Part shown: positions 1 to 8,810 of the stretch, piece after piece | Numbering within the stretch: position 1 is the first letter of the stretch | Layout of the letters: every line of letters begins with the position of its first letter | Origin: Burkholderiales bacterium | GTDB lineage: Bacteria > Pseudomonadota > Gammaproteobacteria > Burkholderiales > SG8-41 | Direction of reading: 5' to 3' | Assembly: GCA_030683105.1 (NCBI GenBank) | Contig: JAUXMZ010000039.1 | Coordinates: 1 to 64,000 of the forward strand | DNA: 64,000 nucleotides | The notes under the pieces: model-generated | What the model was told of the DNA's origin: nothing | The model's database searches: none | What the model saw: only the letters and a program-made list of their open reading frames with translations | Made by a program: the position numbers and the translations under genes

Positions 1-71
1 CCTCACCCCTCACCCCTCACCCCTCACCCCTCACCCCTCACCCCTCACCCCTCACCCCTCCCCCCCCCCGT
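1..71. repeat. Heptamer tandem repeat CTCACCC plus C-tract
   Basis: The window opens inside a perfect array of the 7-bp unit CTCACCC, about eight copies, that runs into a short C-tract ending a few bases before prmA. No purine-rich Shine-Dalgarno sequence is visible between the array and the prmA ATG. It belongs with the other period-7 intergenic arrays of this window, each built from a different heptamer. Confidence 0.95.
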
Positions 72-76
72 TCCTA

Positions 77-967
77 ATGCCCTGGCTCGCAGTCTTATTT
101 GAAGCAGATCCCGAGCGCATCGATTTGCTCACTGATGCGCTGCTCGAAGCCGGTGCGTCCGCGGTTGATGTCAGCGATGCCGAAGCCGGTACGCCGCAGG
201 AAACCCCGATTTTCGGCGAACCGGGCAGCACAACCGCGCGCGGCTGGGAACGCAGCCGGGTGAGCGCGCTGTTCCCGGCCAATGCGGACTTGCAGCCGGC
301 CCTCGCGAAGGCGTTCGCGGCTGCCGGCCTTGCGGCTACCAAGCAGTATCGCGTCGAGCGCGTCGATGACCAGGACTGGGTGCGGATCACACAAGACCAG
401 TTTACGCCGCAGCAGATTACCCCTCGGCTGTGGGTGGTGCCGAGTTGGCATACTGCGCCAGATCCCAAGGCGATCAATATCGTGCTCGATCCCGGCCTTG
501 CGTTCGGCACCGGCACCCATCCGACAACGCGGTTGTGCCTGCGCTGGCTCGATCGGCATGTTCACGGCAGCGAGTCGGTGATCGATTTCGGCTGCGGTTC
601 GGGGATACTGGCGATTGCGGCCCTGAAACTCGGCGCTGCCCGGGCATGCGGGATCGACATCGACGAGCAGGCACTGCTTGCGGCGCGGCACAATGCTATG
701 CAAAATCAGGTAAGCGCCGTCTTTTTGGATGCGGACGACAACCTGGCACAGCCGGCGCAGATTGTGGTTGCCAATATTCTGGCCAATCCGCTGCGGGTGC
801 TGGCGCCGCTGCTCGCCAAGCACACCCTTCAACAGGGCCGGGTGGTGCTGTCCGGCGTGCTTGCGGAGCAGGCTGACGAGGTGCGAGAGGCCTACCGGCC
901 ATGGTTTGACATGGATATGACCGAACACGATGACGGCTGGGTATTGCTGAGCGGAAAGAAAAAGTGA
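77..967 (+). CDS. prmA: Ribosomal protein L11 methyltransferase
   Basis: PrmA uses S-adenosylmethionine to trimethylate ribosomal protein L11 in the cytoplasm. The 296-aa length is normal for the family. The start MPWL is the usual PrmA N-terminus, which supports this ATG despite the lack of an obvious ribosome binding site. The N-terminal L11-recognition region is followed by the Rossmann methyltransferase fold: SAM motif I DFGCGSG lies near residue 170, an acidic GIDID follows, and the family motif VANILANPL is near residue 233. It is followed after 34 bp by the DUF3426 gene, which is a common betaproteobacterial order. Identification is confident from the motifs and length. Confidence 0.95.
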   Translation: MPWLAVLFEADPERIDLLTDALLEAGASAVDVSDAEAGTPQETPIFGEPGSTTARGWERSRVSALFPANADLQPALAKAFAAAGLAATKQYRVERVDDQDWVRITQDQFTPQQITPRLWVVPSWHTAPDPKAINIVLDPGLAFGTGTHPTTRLCLRWLDRHVHGSESVIDFGCGSGILAIAALKLGAARACGIDIDEQALLAARHNAMQNQVSAVFLDADDNLAQPAQIVVANILANPLRVLAPLLAKHTLQQGRVVLSGVLAEQADEVREAYRPWFDMDMTEHDDGWVLLSGKKK

Positions 968-1001
968 GGGATATCGTCAGGGGTATCAAGAGGGGTGAGT
1001 T

Positions 1002-1904
1002 ATGAGCATGGTCACTAAGTGTCCCGCCTGCAACACTCTGTTTCGCGTTACGCCGCAACAACTGCAGGCGCAGCGGGGCCAGGTGCGCTGCGGGCAATGC
1101 ATGACGGTGTTCGATGGCCTTGGCGAAATGACCTCCACTCCCGCGCCGGCCGCGGCCCGGGTGCCGCCGGCAACAGCCCGGGAACAGGGCCCGGCTGCCC
1201 CAGCACCCGTCACCAAGCCTGCTCAGGCGATCGAGATTGAAAGCCCGCCGACTTTTCCCGAATTTACGCTAGAACCGCTGGCCGCGCAGGAGGTGGTTGC
1301 CGCGGAACCGCTGCAGAATCCGGTTGAGCCGAATGTCTCGCCGACTGCTGCAGCCATGCCGCCACCGTTGCATGCGGATGAGATGGATGTCCCTGAAGCG
1401 TATCCCGAACCGCCGCGTCGCTCGAGATTGTGGGCCGTGGGCAGCGTGTTGGCGCTGCTCACGCTGGCCGGCCAGGCGGCGTATTTTTACCGGACAGAAC
1501 TGGCGGCAAATTATCCCGGCCTCAAACCGGTGATGATGCAGGCCTGCGAGGCGCTCGGATGCGTTGTGCCGCTGCCGCAGCGTCCGAAGTTGATCAGCGT
1601 CGAAGCCTCGGACCTGCAAGCGATCGATCCGGCCCAACCGCACGTGATTCAGCTGACCGCAACCCTGCGCAATCAGGCCAAATATGACCTGGGTTATCCG
1701 GCGCTCGACCTGGTGCTGACCAACAGCAAGGACCACACTCTGGCACGCCGCATTTTCAAGCCTGCGGAATATCTGGAGCGCGGCAGGGACGTCCGTGCCG
1801 GGCTTGCCGCCAATGCTGAAATTACGATACGCCTGAGTCTCGATACCGGCACGCTCGGCGCCGCCGGTTTTCGTCTCGACCTGCTGCCGGGGCCTGCACA
1901 CTGA
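1002..1904 (+). CDS. Zinc-ribbon and DUF3426 single-pass membrane protein
   Basis: This 300-aa protein begins with an MJ0042-type zinc ribbon with cysteine pairs at C7/C10 and C30/C33. A low-complexity Ala/Pro/Glu-rich linker of about 100 residues follows. One transmembrane helix lies near residues 143-163, and the C-terminal part matches the DUF3426 type (ISVEASDLQAIDP onward). The predicted topology is a cytoplasmic zinc ribbon with an external DUF3426 domain. The molecular function of the family is not established. The ATG has a plausible ribosome binding site (GAGGGGTGAG) upstream. It sits between prmA and gcvT on the same strand. Confidence 0.85.
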   Translation: MSMVTKCPACNTLFRVTPQQLQAQRGQVRCGQCMTVFDGLGEMTSTPAPAAARVPPATAREQGPAAPAPVTKPAQAIEIESPPTFPEFTLEPLAAQEVVAAEPLQNPVEPNVSPTAAAMPPPLHADEMDVPEAYPEPPRRSRLWAVGSVLALLTLAGQAAYFYRTELAANYPGLKPVMMQACEALGCVVPLPQRPKLISVEASDLQAIDPAQPHVIQLTATLRNQAKYDLGYPALDLVLTNSKDHTLARRIFKPAEYLERGRDVRAGLAANAEITIRLSLDTGTLGAAGFRLDLLPGPAH

Positions 1905-1925
1905 GCGGGCGTTCAGGTCTGACGG

Positions 1926-3023
1926 GTGAAGCTCATTAAAACGACATCGCTCAATGCGGCGCATCGCGCGCTGGGCGCAAAAATGGTCGATTTTTCGGGT
2001 TGGGATATGCCGCTGCATTACGGTTCCCAGCTCGAAGAGCATCGCAGTGTGCGACGCGATGCCGGCATGTTCGACGTCTCCCACATGCAGGTGATCGACC
2101 TGCGCGGGGCCGGGGTACGCGATTTCCTGAGGCGGTTGCTGGCCAATGACGTCGCAAAGCTCGGACGCCCGGGCAAGGCCCTGTACTCGTGCATGCTCAA
2201 CGACACTGGCGACGTGCTCGATGATCTCATTGTTTATTATCTGTCCGGGGACTGGTTCAGGCTGGTGGTCAACGCCGGCACCGCGGACAAGGATATGGCC
2301 TGGATAGCCGCGCAGCGTGACCGGTTTGCATTACGATTTGATCTGGAGCCGCGCCGCGACCTGGCGATCATCGCGGTGCAGGGGCCGCGGGCGCGTGAAA
2401 AAACATGGCGGGCGCTGCCGCAGGTTCGCGCCAGATCGGAGTCACTTGGATATTTCCATGTGGCGCAGGAAGCAGACATCATGCTGGCGCGCACAGGGTA
2501 CACTGGCGAAGACGGTTTTGAGGTTATTTTGCCTGCGGAGCACGCGGAACAGCTGTGGCAGGCGCTGCACTGTCACGGCGTGGCGCCGACGGGACTGGGC
2601 GCACGCGACACGCTGCGGCTGGAGGCGGGTCTGAATCTTTACGGTCAGGATATGGATGAAACAGTGAGCCCGCTCGAATCCGCGCTGGCGTGGACTGTGG
2701 CGCTGACTGAGGCGCGTGACTTCATCGGCAAAGCTGCGTTGCTTCAGAAAGCAGTGACGCGGCAGCTGACGGGACTGGTTCTTCTGGACAAGGGTGTGAT
2801 GCGTAGTCACCAGCACGTGCGCTGCGGGGACGGCGATGGCGTCATTACCAGCGGTGGTTTTGCGCCGACGCTCAACCGGTCGATTGCATTGGCGCGAATA
2901 CCGAAAGCGGTCGCAAACGGGGGCACGGTCGAAGTCGAAGTGCGCGACAAATGGCTGCGCGCGGAAGTGGTCAAGCCACCGTTCGTGCGCAATGGAAAGG
3001 TTTTGATCAGTGTTGAGTGTTGA
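1926..3023 (+). CDS. gcvT: Glycine cleavage system T protein (aminomethyltransferase)
   Basis: GcvT transfers the methylene carbon from aminomethyl-lipoyl GcvH to tetrahydrofolate and releases ammonia. The 365-aa length is typical. The family motifs GYTGEDGFE and [15 protein letters not shown] are present in the expected order. The start is GTG ([26 protein letters not shown] aligns with the family N-terminus when split as [10 protein letters not shown] and onward). The last codons (ISVEC then TGA) are themselves made of the reverse complement of the heptamer repeated just downstream, so the repeat has reached into the coding end. It is the first gene of the gcvT-gcvH-gcvPA-tpx-gcvPB run. Confidence 0.95.
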   Translation: MKLIKTTSLNAAHRALGAKMVDFSGWDMPLHYGSQLEEHRSVRRDAGMFDVSHMQVIDLRGAGVRDFLRRLLANDVAKLGRPGKALYSCMLNDTGDVLDDLIVYYLSGDWFRLVVNAGTADKDMAWIAAQRDRFALRFDLEPRRDLAIIAVQGPRAREKTWRALPQVRARSESLGYFHVAQEADIMLARTGYTGEDGFEVILPAEHAEQLWQALHCHGVAPTGLGARDTLRLEAGLNLYGQDMDETVSPLESALAWTVALTEARDFIGKAALLQKAVTRQLTGLVLLDKGVMRSHQHVRCGDGDGVITSGGFAPTLNRSIALARIPKAVANGGTVEVEVRDKWLRAEVVKPPFVRNGKVLISVEC

Positions 3024-3122
3024 ATGAAAGACCGGCCATCCAATTTAATTTCAACTCAACACTCAACACTCAACACTCAACACTCAACACTCAACACTCA
3101 ACACTCAACACTCAACACTCAA
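3010..3122. repeat. Heptamer array ACTCAAC with inverted units in the gcvT 3' end
   Basis: About ten near-perfect copies of ACTCAAC fill 3054-3122. Two reverse-complement units (GTGTTGA repeated) form the last codons of gcvT at 3010-3023, so the transcript could fold into a hairpin between the gcvT stop and the array. The array ends just before the gcvH Shine-Dalgarno sequence in ACACGGAGAGG. Confidence 0.95.
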
Positions 3123-3147
3123 AATTAAACATTACACGGAGAGGGTT

Positions 3148-3537
3148 ATGACAACGCCAGACAATCTGAAATACACAGAATCCCATGAATGGATTAAGCA
3201 GGAATCCGACGGCACGGTCACCGTGGGCATCACCTTCCATGCCCAGAGCCAGCTCGGCGATGTGGTGTTCGTCGAAACACCAGCGGCCGGACGCACGGTC
3301 AAACAGGGCGAGGAGTGCGGGGTGATCGAGTCGGTGAAAGCGGCCGCTGACATTTATGCGCCGCTGTCGGGCGAGATCGTTGCCGCCAACCCTGAGCTCG
3401 TGGACGCGCCGGAGAAAATCAACCAGGATCCGTACTCGGCGTGGATGTTCCGGATCAAGCCCGGCAACCCGGCGGAACTCGCCGGACTGCTCGATGCCGC
3501 GGCGTATCAGAAAATCGCGGATGCGGATAAACATTAA
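3148..3537 (+). CDS. gcvH: Glycine cleavage system H protein
   Basis: GcvH is the lipoylated carrier that shuttles the aminomethyl group between the P, T and L proteins. The 129-aa length fits the family. The lipoyl-lysine motif [12 protein letters not shown] places the modified residue at K64, and the N-terminal YTESHEWI is the standard family start. A strong ribosome binding site (CACGGAGAGGG) precedes the ATG. It lies in the glycine cleavage operon, separated from gcvT and gcvPA by heptamer repeat spacers. Confidence 0.97.
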   Translation: MTTPDNLKYTESHEWIKQESDGTVTVGITFHAQSQLGDVVFVETPAAGRTVKQGEECGVIESVKAAADIYAPLSGEIVAANPELVDAPEKINQDPYSAWMFRIKPGNPAELAGLLDAAAYQKIADADKH

Positions 3538-3538
3538 A

Positions 3539-3658
3539 GTGAAGGGTGAATGCGTGAAGGGTGAAGGGTAAAAACCACCCTCTCCCCCGTTGCCGGGGGA
3601 GAGGGCCAGGGTAAGGGGGATCACCCTTCACCCTTTACCCTTTACCCTTCACGGAGAA
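3539..3658. repeat. GTGAAGG heptamer hairpin spacer
   Basis: The gcvH-gcvPA gap consists of forward heptamers (GTGAAGG type, 3539-3571), an 11-bp perfect inverted repeat with arms 3578-3588 and 3595-3605 (CCCTCTCCCCC and its complement), and reverse-complement heptamers (TTCACCC/TTTACCC, about 3627-3655). The whole spacer can fold as one long stem. The last unit merges into the gcvPA ribosome binding site CACGGAGA. Confidence 0.93.
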
Positions 3659-3663
3659 AAAAC

Positions 3664-5067
3664 ATGCCCTTCATTCCCCACACCGAAGAAGACATCCGGG
3701 CGATGCTGAAGGCTATCGGGGTCGGTTCGATCGAGCAGTTGTTCGACGAAATCCCGGCGTCGCTGCGCAACGACCGTCTCGAGAACGTGCCTTCGGCGAT
3801 GAACGAGATGGACATCACGCGGCTCATGAGCGAACGCGCGGCGCATGACGGCACCTATTTGAATTTCATCGGCGCCGGCGCCTATGAGCACCATATCCCT
3901 GCAGCGGTGTGGCAGATCGCGACACGCGGCGAATTCTATTCGGCGTATACGCCGTACCAGGCCGAGGCGAGCCAGGGTACGCTGCAGGTGCTCTATGAGT
4001 ACCAGTCGATGATGGCGTCACTGACGGCGATGGACGTCACCAACGCCAGTCTTTATGACGGCGCTTCGGCGCTCGCCGAAGCGGTGCTGATGGCGGTGCG
4101 CACGCACAAGGGTGCGAAGCGGGTGCTGCTGCCGCTGTCGGTGCATCCGGTGTGGCGCAGAGTCGTTAAAACCATCGTGCGCAACCAGGGCATAGAACTG
4201 GTCGATGTGCCGTACTGCGCCGAGGCCGGCCATATTCTTCCCGATGCGCTGGCGCAATTCAAAGGACAGGAGATTGCCGCGCTGGTGGTGCCTCAGCCCA
4301 ATTTTTTCGGCGTGCTGGAACCGGCCGATGAACTCACCGACTGGGCGCATGCCAACAATGCGCTGCTGATCGCGGCGGTCAATCCGCTGGCGCTGGCGAT
4401 ACTCAAGCCGCCGGGGGCATGGGGCGCGATGGGCGCCGACATTGCCGTCGGCGATGGCCAGCCACTGGGCATCCCGCTGGCGAGCGGTGGCCCCTATTTC
4501 GGATTCCTGGCCTGCCGCAAATCGTTGCTCAGGCAGTTGCCGGGGCGGTTGGTCGGCGCCACTGTAGATACCGAAGGCAAGCCCGGCTATGTGCTGACGC
4601 TGCAGGCGCGCGAGCAGCATATCCGCCGCTCCAGGGCGACCTCAAATATTTGCACCAATCAGGGACTGATGGTGACGGCGGCGACCATTTACATGGCGCT
4701 GCTCGGCCCCGACGGGCTTGCGCGAGCCGCCCGCGCCTCCCATACCAACGCGCTTGCGCTGCTCAAGGACCTGACCGCGATCGAAGGTGTCGAGCGCGCA
4801 TTCAACGGCCCGGTGTTTCACGAATTCGTGCTGCGCCTGAAGACCCCGCTCGCGCTATTGTTGAAAGCGCTCAAGGCGCAGGGCATACTCGGCGGGCTCA
4901 ATCTGGCGCAGGATCACCCGGAACTCGGCCAGTCGTTGCTCGTTTGCGCGACCGAGACCAAGACCGCGGAAGATCTCAGGCGTTACACGGAGAATATGGC
5001 GCGCATTGTGGGCAAGCATTTCCGCACCGCCCCGTGCGCCCTCAAACCATCACCCAATAAATTCTAA
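3664..5067 (+). CDS. gcvPA: Glycine dehydrogenase (decarboxylating) subunit 1
   Basis: This is the N-terminal half of a split glycine cleavage P protein. With GcvPB it decarboxylates glycine and transfers the aminomethyl group to lipoyl-GcvH. It is 467 aa, normal for the alpha subunit. The family N-terminus [19 protein letters not shown] and the conserved [10 protein letters not shown] and [11 protein letters not shown] stretches are visible. The PLP-binding lysine is on the partner subunit, as expected for split P proteins. The ribosome binding site GGAGA is provided by the end of the upstream repeat. The partner gcvPB is not adjacent, because tpx lies between. Confidence 0.96.
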   Translation: MPFIPHTEEDIRAMLKAIGVGSIEQLFDEIPASLRNDRLENVPSAMNEMDITRLMSERAAHDGTYLNFIGAGAYEHHIPAAVWQIATRGEFYSAYTPYQAEASQGTLQVLYEYQSMMASLTAMDVTNASLYDGASALAEAVLMAVRTHKGAKRVLLPLSVHPVWRRVVKTIVRNQGIELVDVPYCAEAGHILPDALAQFKGQEIAALVVPQPNFFGVLEPADELTDWAHANNALLIAAVNPLALAILKPPGAWGAMGADIAVGDGQPLGIPLASGGPYFGFLACRKSLLRQLPGRLVGATVDTEGKPGYVLTLQAREQHIRRSRATSNICTNQGLMVTAATIYMALLGPDGLARAARASHTNALALLKDLTAIEGVERAFNGPVFHEFVLRLKTPLALLLKALKAQGILGGLNLAQDHPELGQSLLVCATETKTAEDLRRYTENMARIVGKHFRTAPCALKPSPNKF

Positions 5068-5077
5068 GGAGAACAGC

Positions 5078-5578
5078 ATGGCAAACGTCACTCTCGCGGG
5101 CAATCCCATCAGTGTTGCCGGAAATTTCCCGAAAAAAGGCGATACCGCGCCTGATTTCACCCTTACCGCCAAGGATCTCAAGGAAGTCGGCCTCAAGGAT
5201 TTTGCGGGCAAACGCAAAGTGCTCAACATCGTGCCCAGTCTCGATACGCCGGTATGCGCAAAATCGACGCGCGTATTCAACGAGAAGGCGGGCAGCCTCG
5301 GCAATACCGTGGTGCTGGTGATCGCCGCCGATCTGCCCTTCGCGATGGGCCGTTTCTGCGGCGCCGAAGGCCTCGAGAATGTCATCACGCTGTCGACGTT
5401 CCGCAACCGCGATTTTCATGGCAAGTACGGCGTCGATATCGCCGACGGCCCGTTGCGGGGGTTGACCGCGCGCGGCGTGGTGGTGATGGACGAGAACAAC
5501 AAGGTGCTGCATGCCGAGCTGGTGCCCGAGATCAAGCAGGAACCCAACTATGATGCGGCGCTGGCGGAGCTGAAGTGA
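5078..5578 (+). CDS. tpx: Thiol peroxidase (Tpx, atypical 2-Cys peroxiredoxin)
   Basis: Tpx reduces hydroperoxides with electrons from thioredoxin. I start the gene at the ATG at 5078, which follows AAGGAGAACAGC and gives 166 aa, the normal length. The longer frame from 5006 would overlap the end of gcvPA. The peroxidatic cysteine is C60 in [11 protein letters not shown] and the resolving cysteine is C94 in GRFCGAEG, the standard Tpx pair. The gene lies only 10 bp after gcvPA and before gcvPB, so a peroxidase gene interrupts the two halves of the P protein. Co-transcription with the operon is likely. Confidence 0.96.
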   Translation: MANVTLAGNPISVAGNFPKKGDTAPDFTLTAKDLKEVGLKDFAGKRKVLNIVPSLDTPVCAKSTRVFNEKAGSLGNTVVLVIAADLPFAMGRFCGAEGLENVITLSTFRNRDFHGKYGVDIADGPLRGLTARGVVVMDENNKVLHAELVPEIKQEPNYDAALAELK

Positions 5579-5580
5579 GG

Positions 5581-5634
5581 GAAGAGTAAGGAGTAAGTAA
5601 AGAGTAAAGAGTAAAGAGTAAAGAGAAAAGAGGG
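5581..5634. repeat. AAAGAGT heptamer array
   Basis: The tpx-gcvPB gap is a purine-only array of degenerate then regular AAAGAGT heptamers ending nine bases before the gcvPB ATG. No reverse-complement block is present here. The purine-rich units could themselves serve as ribosome binding sequence for gcvPB. Confidence 0.9.
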
Positions 5635-5643
5635 GCGGGCACG

Positions 5644-7095
5644 ATGCTGATATTCGAACTATCCAGACCTGGCCGGCGCAATCCGGCGCAGGCGCCCGCC
5701 GCGCCGGGCGGGGAGTGCGCGATACCGCCGCAGTATCTGCGCGCAGCCCCCCCTGCGCTGCCGGAAGTCTCGGAGCTCGATGCCGTGCGCCACTACACTG
5801 CGCTCTCGCAAAAAAATTACTCGATCGACACGCATTTCTACCCGCTGGGTTCGTGCACCATGAAGTACAACCCGCGGGCCTGTAATCATCTGGCGATGCT
5901 TTCGGAGTTTCTCGCGCGCCACCCCGACGCGCCGGACGACACCGGGCAAGGATTTCTCGCCTGCATGTTCGAGCTGCAGGAAATGCTCAGGGACGTGACC
6001 GGCATGGCGGCGGTGAGCCTCGCGCCGATGGCCGGGGCGCAGGGCGAATTCACCGGCGTGGCGATGATCCGCGCTTTTCACGATTCGCGCGGCGACACCG
6101 CTCGCCGCGAAATCCTGGTGCCGGATGCGGCACACGGCACCAATCCGGCGACCGCGGTGATGTGCGGCTACACCGTGCGCGAGATCGCCACCGACAGCGA
6201 CGGCAACGTCGAGCTTGCCGCGCTCAAGGCCGCGGTCGGCCCGCAGACTGCGGGGCTGATGCTCACCAATCCGTCGACACTGGGGGTATTCGAGAAGCAC
6301 ATACTCGACATCGAGAAAATTGTGCACGATGCAGGCGGGATGCTGTATTACGACGGCGCCAATCTCAATGCCATCCTCGGCAAGGTCAAGCCGGGCGACA
6401 TGGGTTTCGACGCGATCCACATTAATCTGCACAAGACCTTCTCCACGCCGCACGGCGGCGGCGGACCCGGCGCCGGGCCAGTGGGCGTGTCGCGCAAGCT
6501 CGTTCCGTTTCTGCCGTTGCAGGTAGTGGGGCAGGTGAAAGACGAGTACCGGCTGCTCGGCGAGAGAGATCTGCCCCTGTCCATAGGACGGCTGGCGGCG
6601 CACATGGGCAACGCCGGCGTGCTGCTGCGCGCTTACGTCTACATGCGGCTGATCGGCAGGGAGGGCATGCAGCGCGTGGCCGATTTCTCCACGCTCAACG
6701 CGAACTATCTGATGGCAGAACTCAAGCGCGCGGGCTTCGACATCGCCTTTCCCACGCGGCGCGCGAGCCACGAGTTCGTCGTTACGCTAAAAAAGCTCAA
6801 GGAGGAGACCGGCGTCACCGCGATGGACGTGGCGAAACGCCTGCTCGACAAGGGTTTTCATGCGCCGACCACCTATTTTCCGCAACTGGTGCCGGAGTGC
6901 CTGTTGATCGAGCCCACGGAAACTGAATCCAAACAGACGCTTGATGCTTTCGTTGCGGCGATGAAAGAAATTCTCGAAGAGGCGCGCACGCAGCCCGAAG
7001 TGGTGAAAACCGCGCCCCATACCACGCCGGTGCGCCGCCTCGACGAGGTCAGGGCTGCGCGCGAACTCGACCTCGCCTGGAAGAAGCCGGCATAA
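5644..7095 (+). CDS. gcvPB: Glycine dehydrogenase (decarboxylating) subunit 2
   Basis: This is the C-terminal half of the split glycine cleavage P protein, carrying the PLP site. The 483-aa chain contains the glycine-rich PLP motif NLHKTFSTPHGGGGPG, with the Schiff-base lysine in HKT, and the substrate region PLGSCTMKYNP near residue 75. The ATG at 5644 gives the usual N-terminus MLIFELSRPGRRN. It completes the glycine cleavage operon except for the L protein (dihydrolipoamide dehydrogenase), which is not in this window. Confidence 0.96.
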   Translation: MLIFELSRPGRRNPAQAPAAPGGECAIPPQYLRAAPPALPEVSELDAVRHYTALSQKNYSIDTHFYPLGSCTMKYNPRACNHLAMLSEFLARHPDAPDDTGQGFLACMFELQEMLRDVTGMAAVSLAPMAGAQGEFTGVAMIRAFHDSRGDTARREILVPDAAHGTNPATAVMCGYTVREIATDSDGNVELAALKAAVGPQTAGLMLTNPSTLGVFEKHILDIEKIVHDAGGMLYYDGANLNAILGKVKPGDMGFDAIHINLHKTFSTPHGGGGPGAGPVGVSRKLVPFLPLQVVGQVKDEYRLLGERDLPLSIGRLAAHMGNAGVLLRAYVYMRLIGREGMQRVADFSTLNANYLMAELKRAGFDIAFPTRRASHEFVVTLKKLKEETGVTAMDVAKRLLDKGFHAPTTYFPQLVPECLLIEPTETESKQTLDAFVAAMKEILEEARTQPEVVKTAPHTTPVRRLDEVRAARELDLAWKKPA

Positions 7096-7104
7096 GCCGC
7101 AGAA

Positions 7105-7479
7105 ATGAACATGGAAAGACCGCACAGGGGCAGGACAGGGTTGAAACGCGTCTGGAACGCTTTGTTCTATTCGATCGACGGTCTTGCCGCGGCGTTCCGG
7201 CACGAAGCCGCTTTTCGCCAGGAGGTTGTGCTGGCCGTCATCCTGATTCCATCGGCATTGCTGTTACCCGCAAGCGGCATCGGCAAGGCGCTGATGATCG
7301 CCAGCGTGCTGCTGGTGTTGATCGTCGAGCTGCTGAATTCCGCAGTCGAGGCCGTAGTTGATAGAATATCTCTTGAAAAACATACGCTTGCAAAGCGCGC
7401 CAAAGATATCGGCAGCGCCGCAGTGATGCTGTCGCTGATCAATGTGCCGGCGGTCTGGCTGCTGGTGCTGCTGGGCTAG
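7105..7479 (+). CDS. dgkA: Diacylglycerol kinase
   Basis: DgkA phosphorylates diacylglycerol released during membrane-derived glycan or LPS modification and returns it to phospholipid synthesis at the inner membrane. It has 124 aa with three transmembrane helices. The catalytic signature ELLNSAVEAVVDR lies near residue 78, followed by the conserved AKDIGSAAV. The start is 9 bp after gcvPB, so it may be read with the glycine operon, although the functions are unrelated. Confidence 0.95.
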   Translation: MNMERPHRGRTGLKRVWNALFYSIDGLAAAFRHEAAFRQEVVLAVILIPSALLLPASGIGKALMIASVLLVLIVELLNSAVEAVVDRISLEKHTLAKRAKDIGSAAVMLSLINVPAVWLLVLLG

Positions 7480-7513
7480 CAGCCTGTCGGACTTAGCCCC
7501 GACAAACTCCTGA
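7480..7513. repeat. Dispersed CAGCCTGTCGG / CCGACAAACTCC repeat, copy A
   Basis: Directly after the dgkA stop is CAGCCTGTCGG, a short loop, then CCGACAAACTCCT. It forms a 6-bp TGTCGG/CCGACA stem between the convergent dgkA and the minus-strand gene at 7518. The same two blocks recur in inverted orientation near 18229-18286, so this is a dispersed intergenic repeat. Confidence 0.7.
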
Positions 7514-7517
7514 TCGC

Positions 7518-8810
7518 TCAGAAATAAATTCGCGCCATCAATTCCAGACGGCGTGAATTTTGCTTCTCGCCAAAATCGGTGTTCGCCCCGCCCGCCAGAA
7601 AAAGCGCGCGCAGCCTGAGTTCGACGTTGGTAATTCCGGTATAGAGCAACTCCGGAGTCACCGAAAAACTGCGATCGCCGAGGTTCGAAATCAAGGTCAC
7701 CGCCGGCGTGAAGTACAACATGTCGAAAGGCTCTTTTTGCGAGATGCGCAGGTAAAGATAATCGCGGCCTGAGTTCGGACTGCCGTAGCCGCCCTGACTC
7801 AGCGCGAGAGCGCGCTGCAACAATGACGGGTTGGCGGTGTTCTGGAACTGGGCGTAGCCGTTGTTGACGAGGCCGTAGAAGCCGCGCATCTCGTCCCCGG
7901 TGTAGCCTGAACCGTTGCGGTAATACTCGAGTATGGTGGTCGTGTCTCGTTCCGAGAGATAGCGCAGCCCCAGCAGATAACTGTGCACGGTCGAAGTCGT
8001 CGTGGTTACGGCGCCCGCGGCATTGGTTACGGGCCGCTGTGCGTCCTCGATGCGCGCCCATTCGCCATGGATCTCGAGATTGCTCGACAGGTTGCGCGAA
8101 AAATCCGCGCCGTAGCGCCGCGTGCGGCTGCCGTTCGACAAAAACATGAAGTCGATGTCGGTGTCGCGGTACAGCAGATAGAGTTTTGCCGCAACATTGA
8201 CGTGGTCCGGCGCGCCGAAACTGTTGTTCAGGTCAGAGGTGACGGGCACCAGCACCGGCGTGAACGCTACGGTCTGCAACGGTCCGTCAAGGTTGCGGAT
8301 GAAATCGGCGCTCAGCAGGGTGAAGCCCTCGCGCGCGAGTTCGGGATCGTTCGGGTCCTTGGCGCGCTCGACGAACCCGACCGGATTCCAGGCGTAGCCC
8401 TTGCCCCATTTCATCGCCACCTTGCCGGCATCGAGCGTGAAACCGGCGTGGGGCTTGAGCGACAGGCTGAATTCCTCGAAGCGGTTGGCCTGGTCGTTGC
8501 CGGTGCTGCTGACCTGGCGCTCGACATGCGCGCGGAAATTGAACGTTGCGATCCCCGCGCTGAATTTGCCGGACGGCTTCAGTATCGCCGTGCTGCGGTT
8601 TAGCACGGAACGCGGCTGACTGAAGAAATTGAGCTTATAGAACGCGCCATCCGGGTTGAGCCGGAACTGATCGTGGCGCAATTCGACGTAGCTGCCGAAC
8701 TCCAGCGGTTTCCTGCTGAACTCCGCGGCATCGAACGCGAACTCTTCCGCGCCGCGCGCGCCGGCGGCGACGAGCGCCAGAAAGCAGATCGCGAACGCCC
8801 GGGACAGCAT
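7518..8810 (-). CDS. Predicted outer-membrane protein of the ABC/LolA-like operon
   Basis: This 430-aa protein has a clear Sec signal peptide, with cleavage expected after ALVAAGARG or nearby. The rest alternates short polar and aromatic beta-strand-like segments and ends in MARIYF, with the C-terminal phenylalanine typical of outer-membrane beta-barrels. No catalytic motif is visible. It is the last gene of a four-gene minus-strand operon (ABC ATPase, FtsX-type permease, LolA-like protein, this protein), with a 1-bp TAATG overlap with the LolA-like gene. I infer that it is the outer-membrane component or cargo of that system. The exact family is not recognised. Confidence 0.7.
   Translation of the reverse strand: MLSRAFAICFLALVAAGARGAEEFAFDAAEFSRKPLEFGSYVELRHDQFRLNPDGAFYKLNFFSQPRSVLNRSTAILKPSGKFSAGIATFNFRAHVERQVSSTGNDQANRFEEFSLSLKPHAGFTLDAGKVAMKWGKGYAWNPVGFVERAKDPNDPELAREGFTLLSADFIRNLDGPLQTVAFTPVLVPVTSDLNNSFGAPDHVNVAAKLYLLYRDTDIDFMFLSNGSRTRRYGADFSRNLSSNLEIHGEWARIEDAQRPVTNAAGAVTTTTSTVHSYLLGLRYLSERDTTTILEYYRNGSGYTGDEMRGFYGLVNNGYAQFQNTANPSLLQRALALSQGGYGSPNSGRDYLYLRISQKEPFDMLYFTPAVTLISNLGDRSFSVTPELLYTGITNVELRLRALFLAGGANTDFGEKQNSRRLELMARIYF

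Noticed and set aside
1926-3023. A glycine riboswitch ahead of the gcv operon
   Set aside because: The upstream gene ends 21 bp before gcvT and no tandem aptamer-like structure is visible. The gap is too short.
3054-3122. The heptamer arrays as a CRISPR array
   Set aside because: The units are 7 bp with no unique spacers and no cas genes in the window. They are simple tandem repeats.
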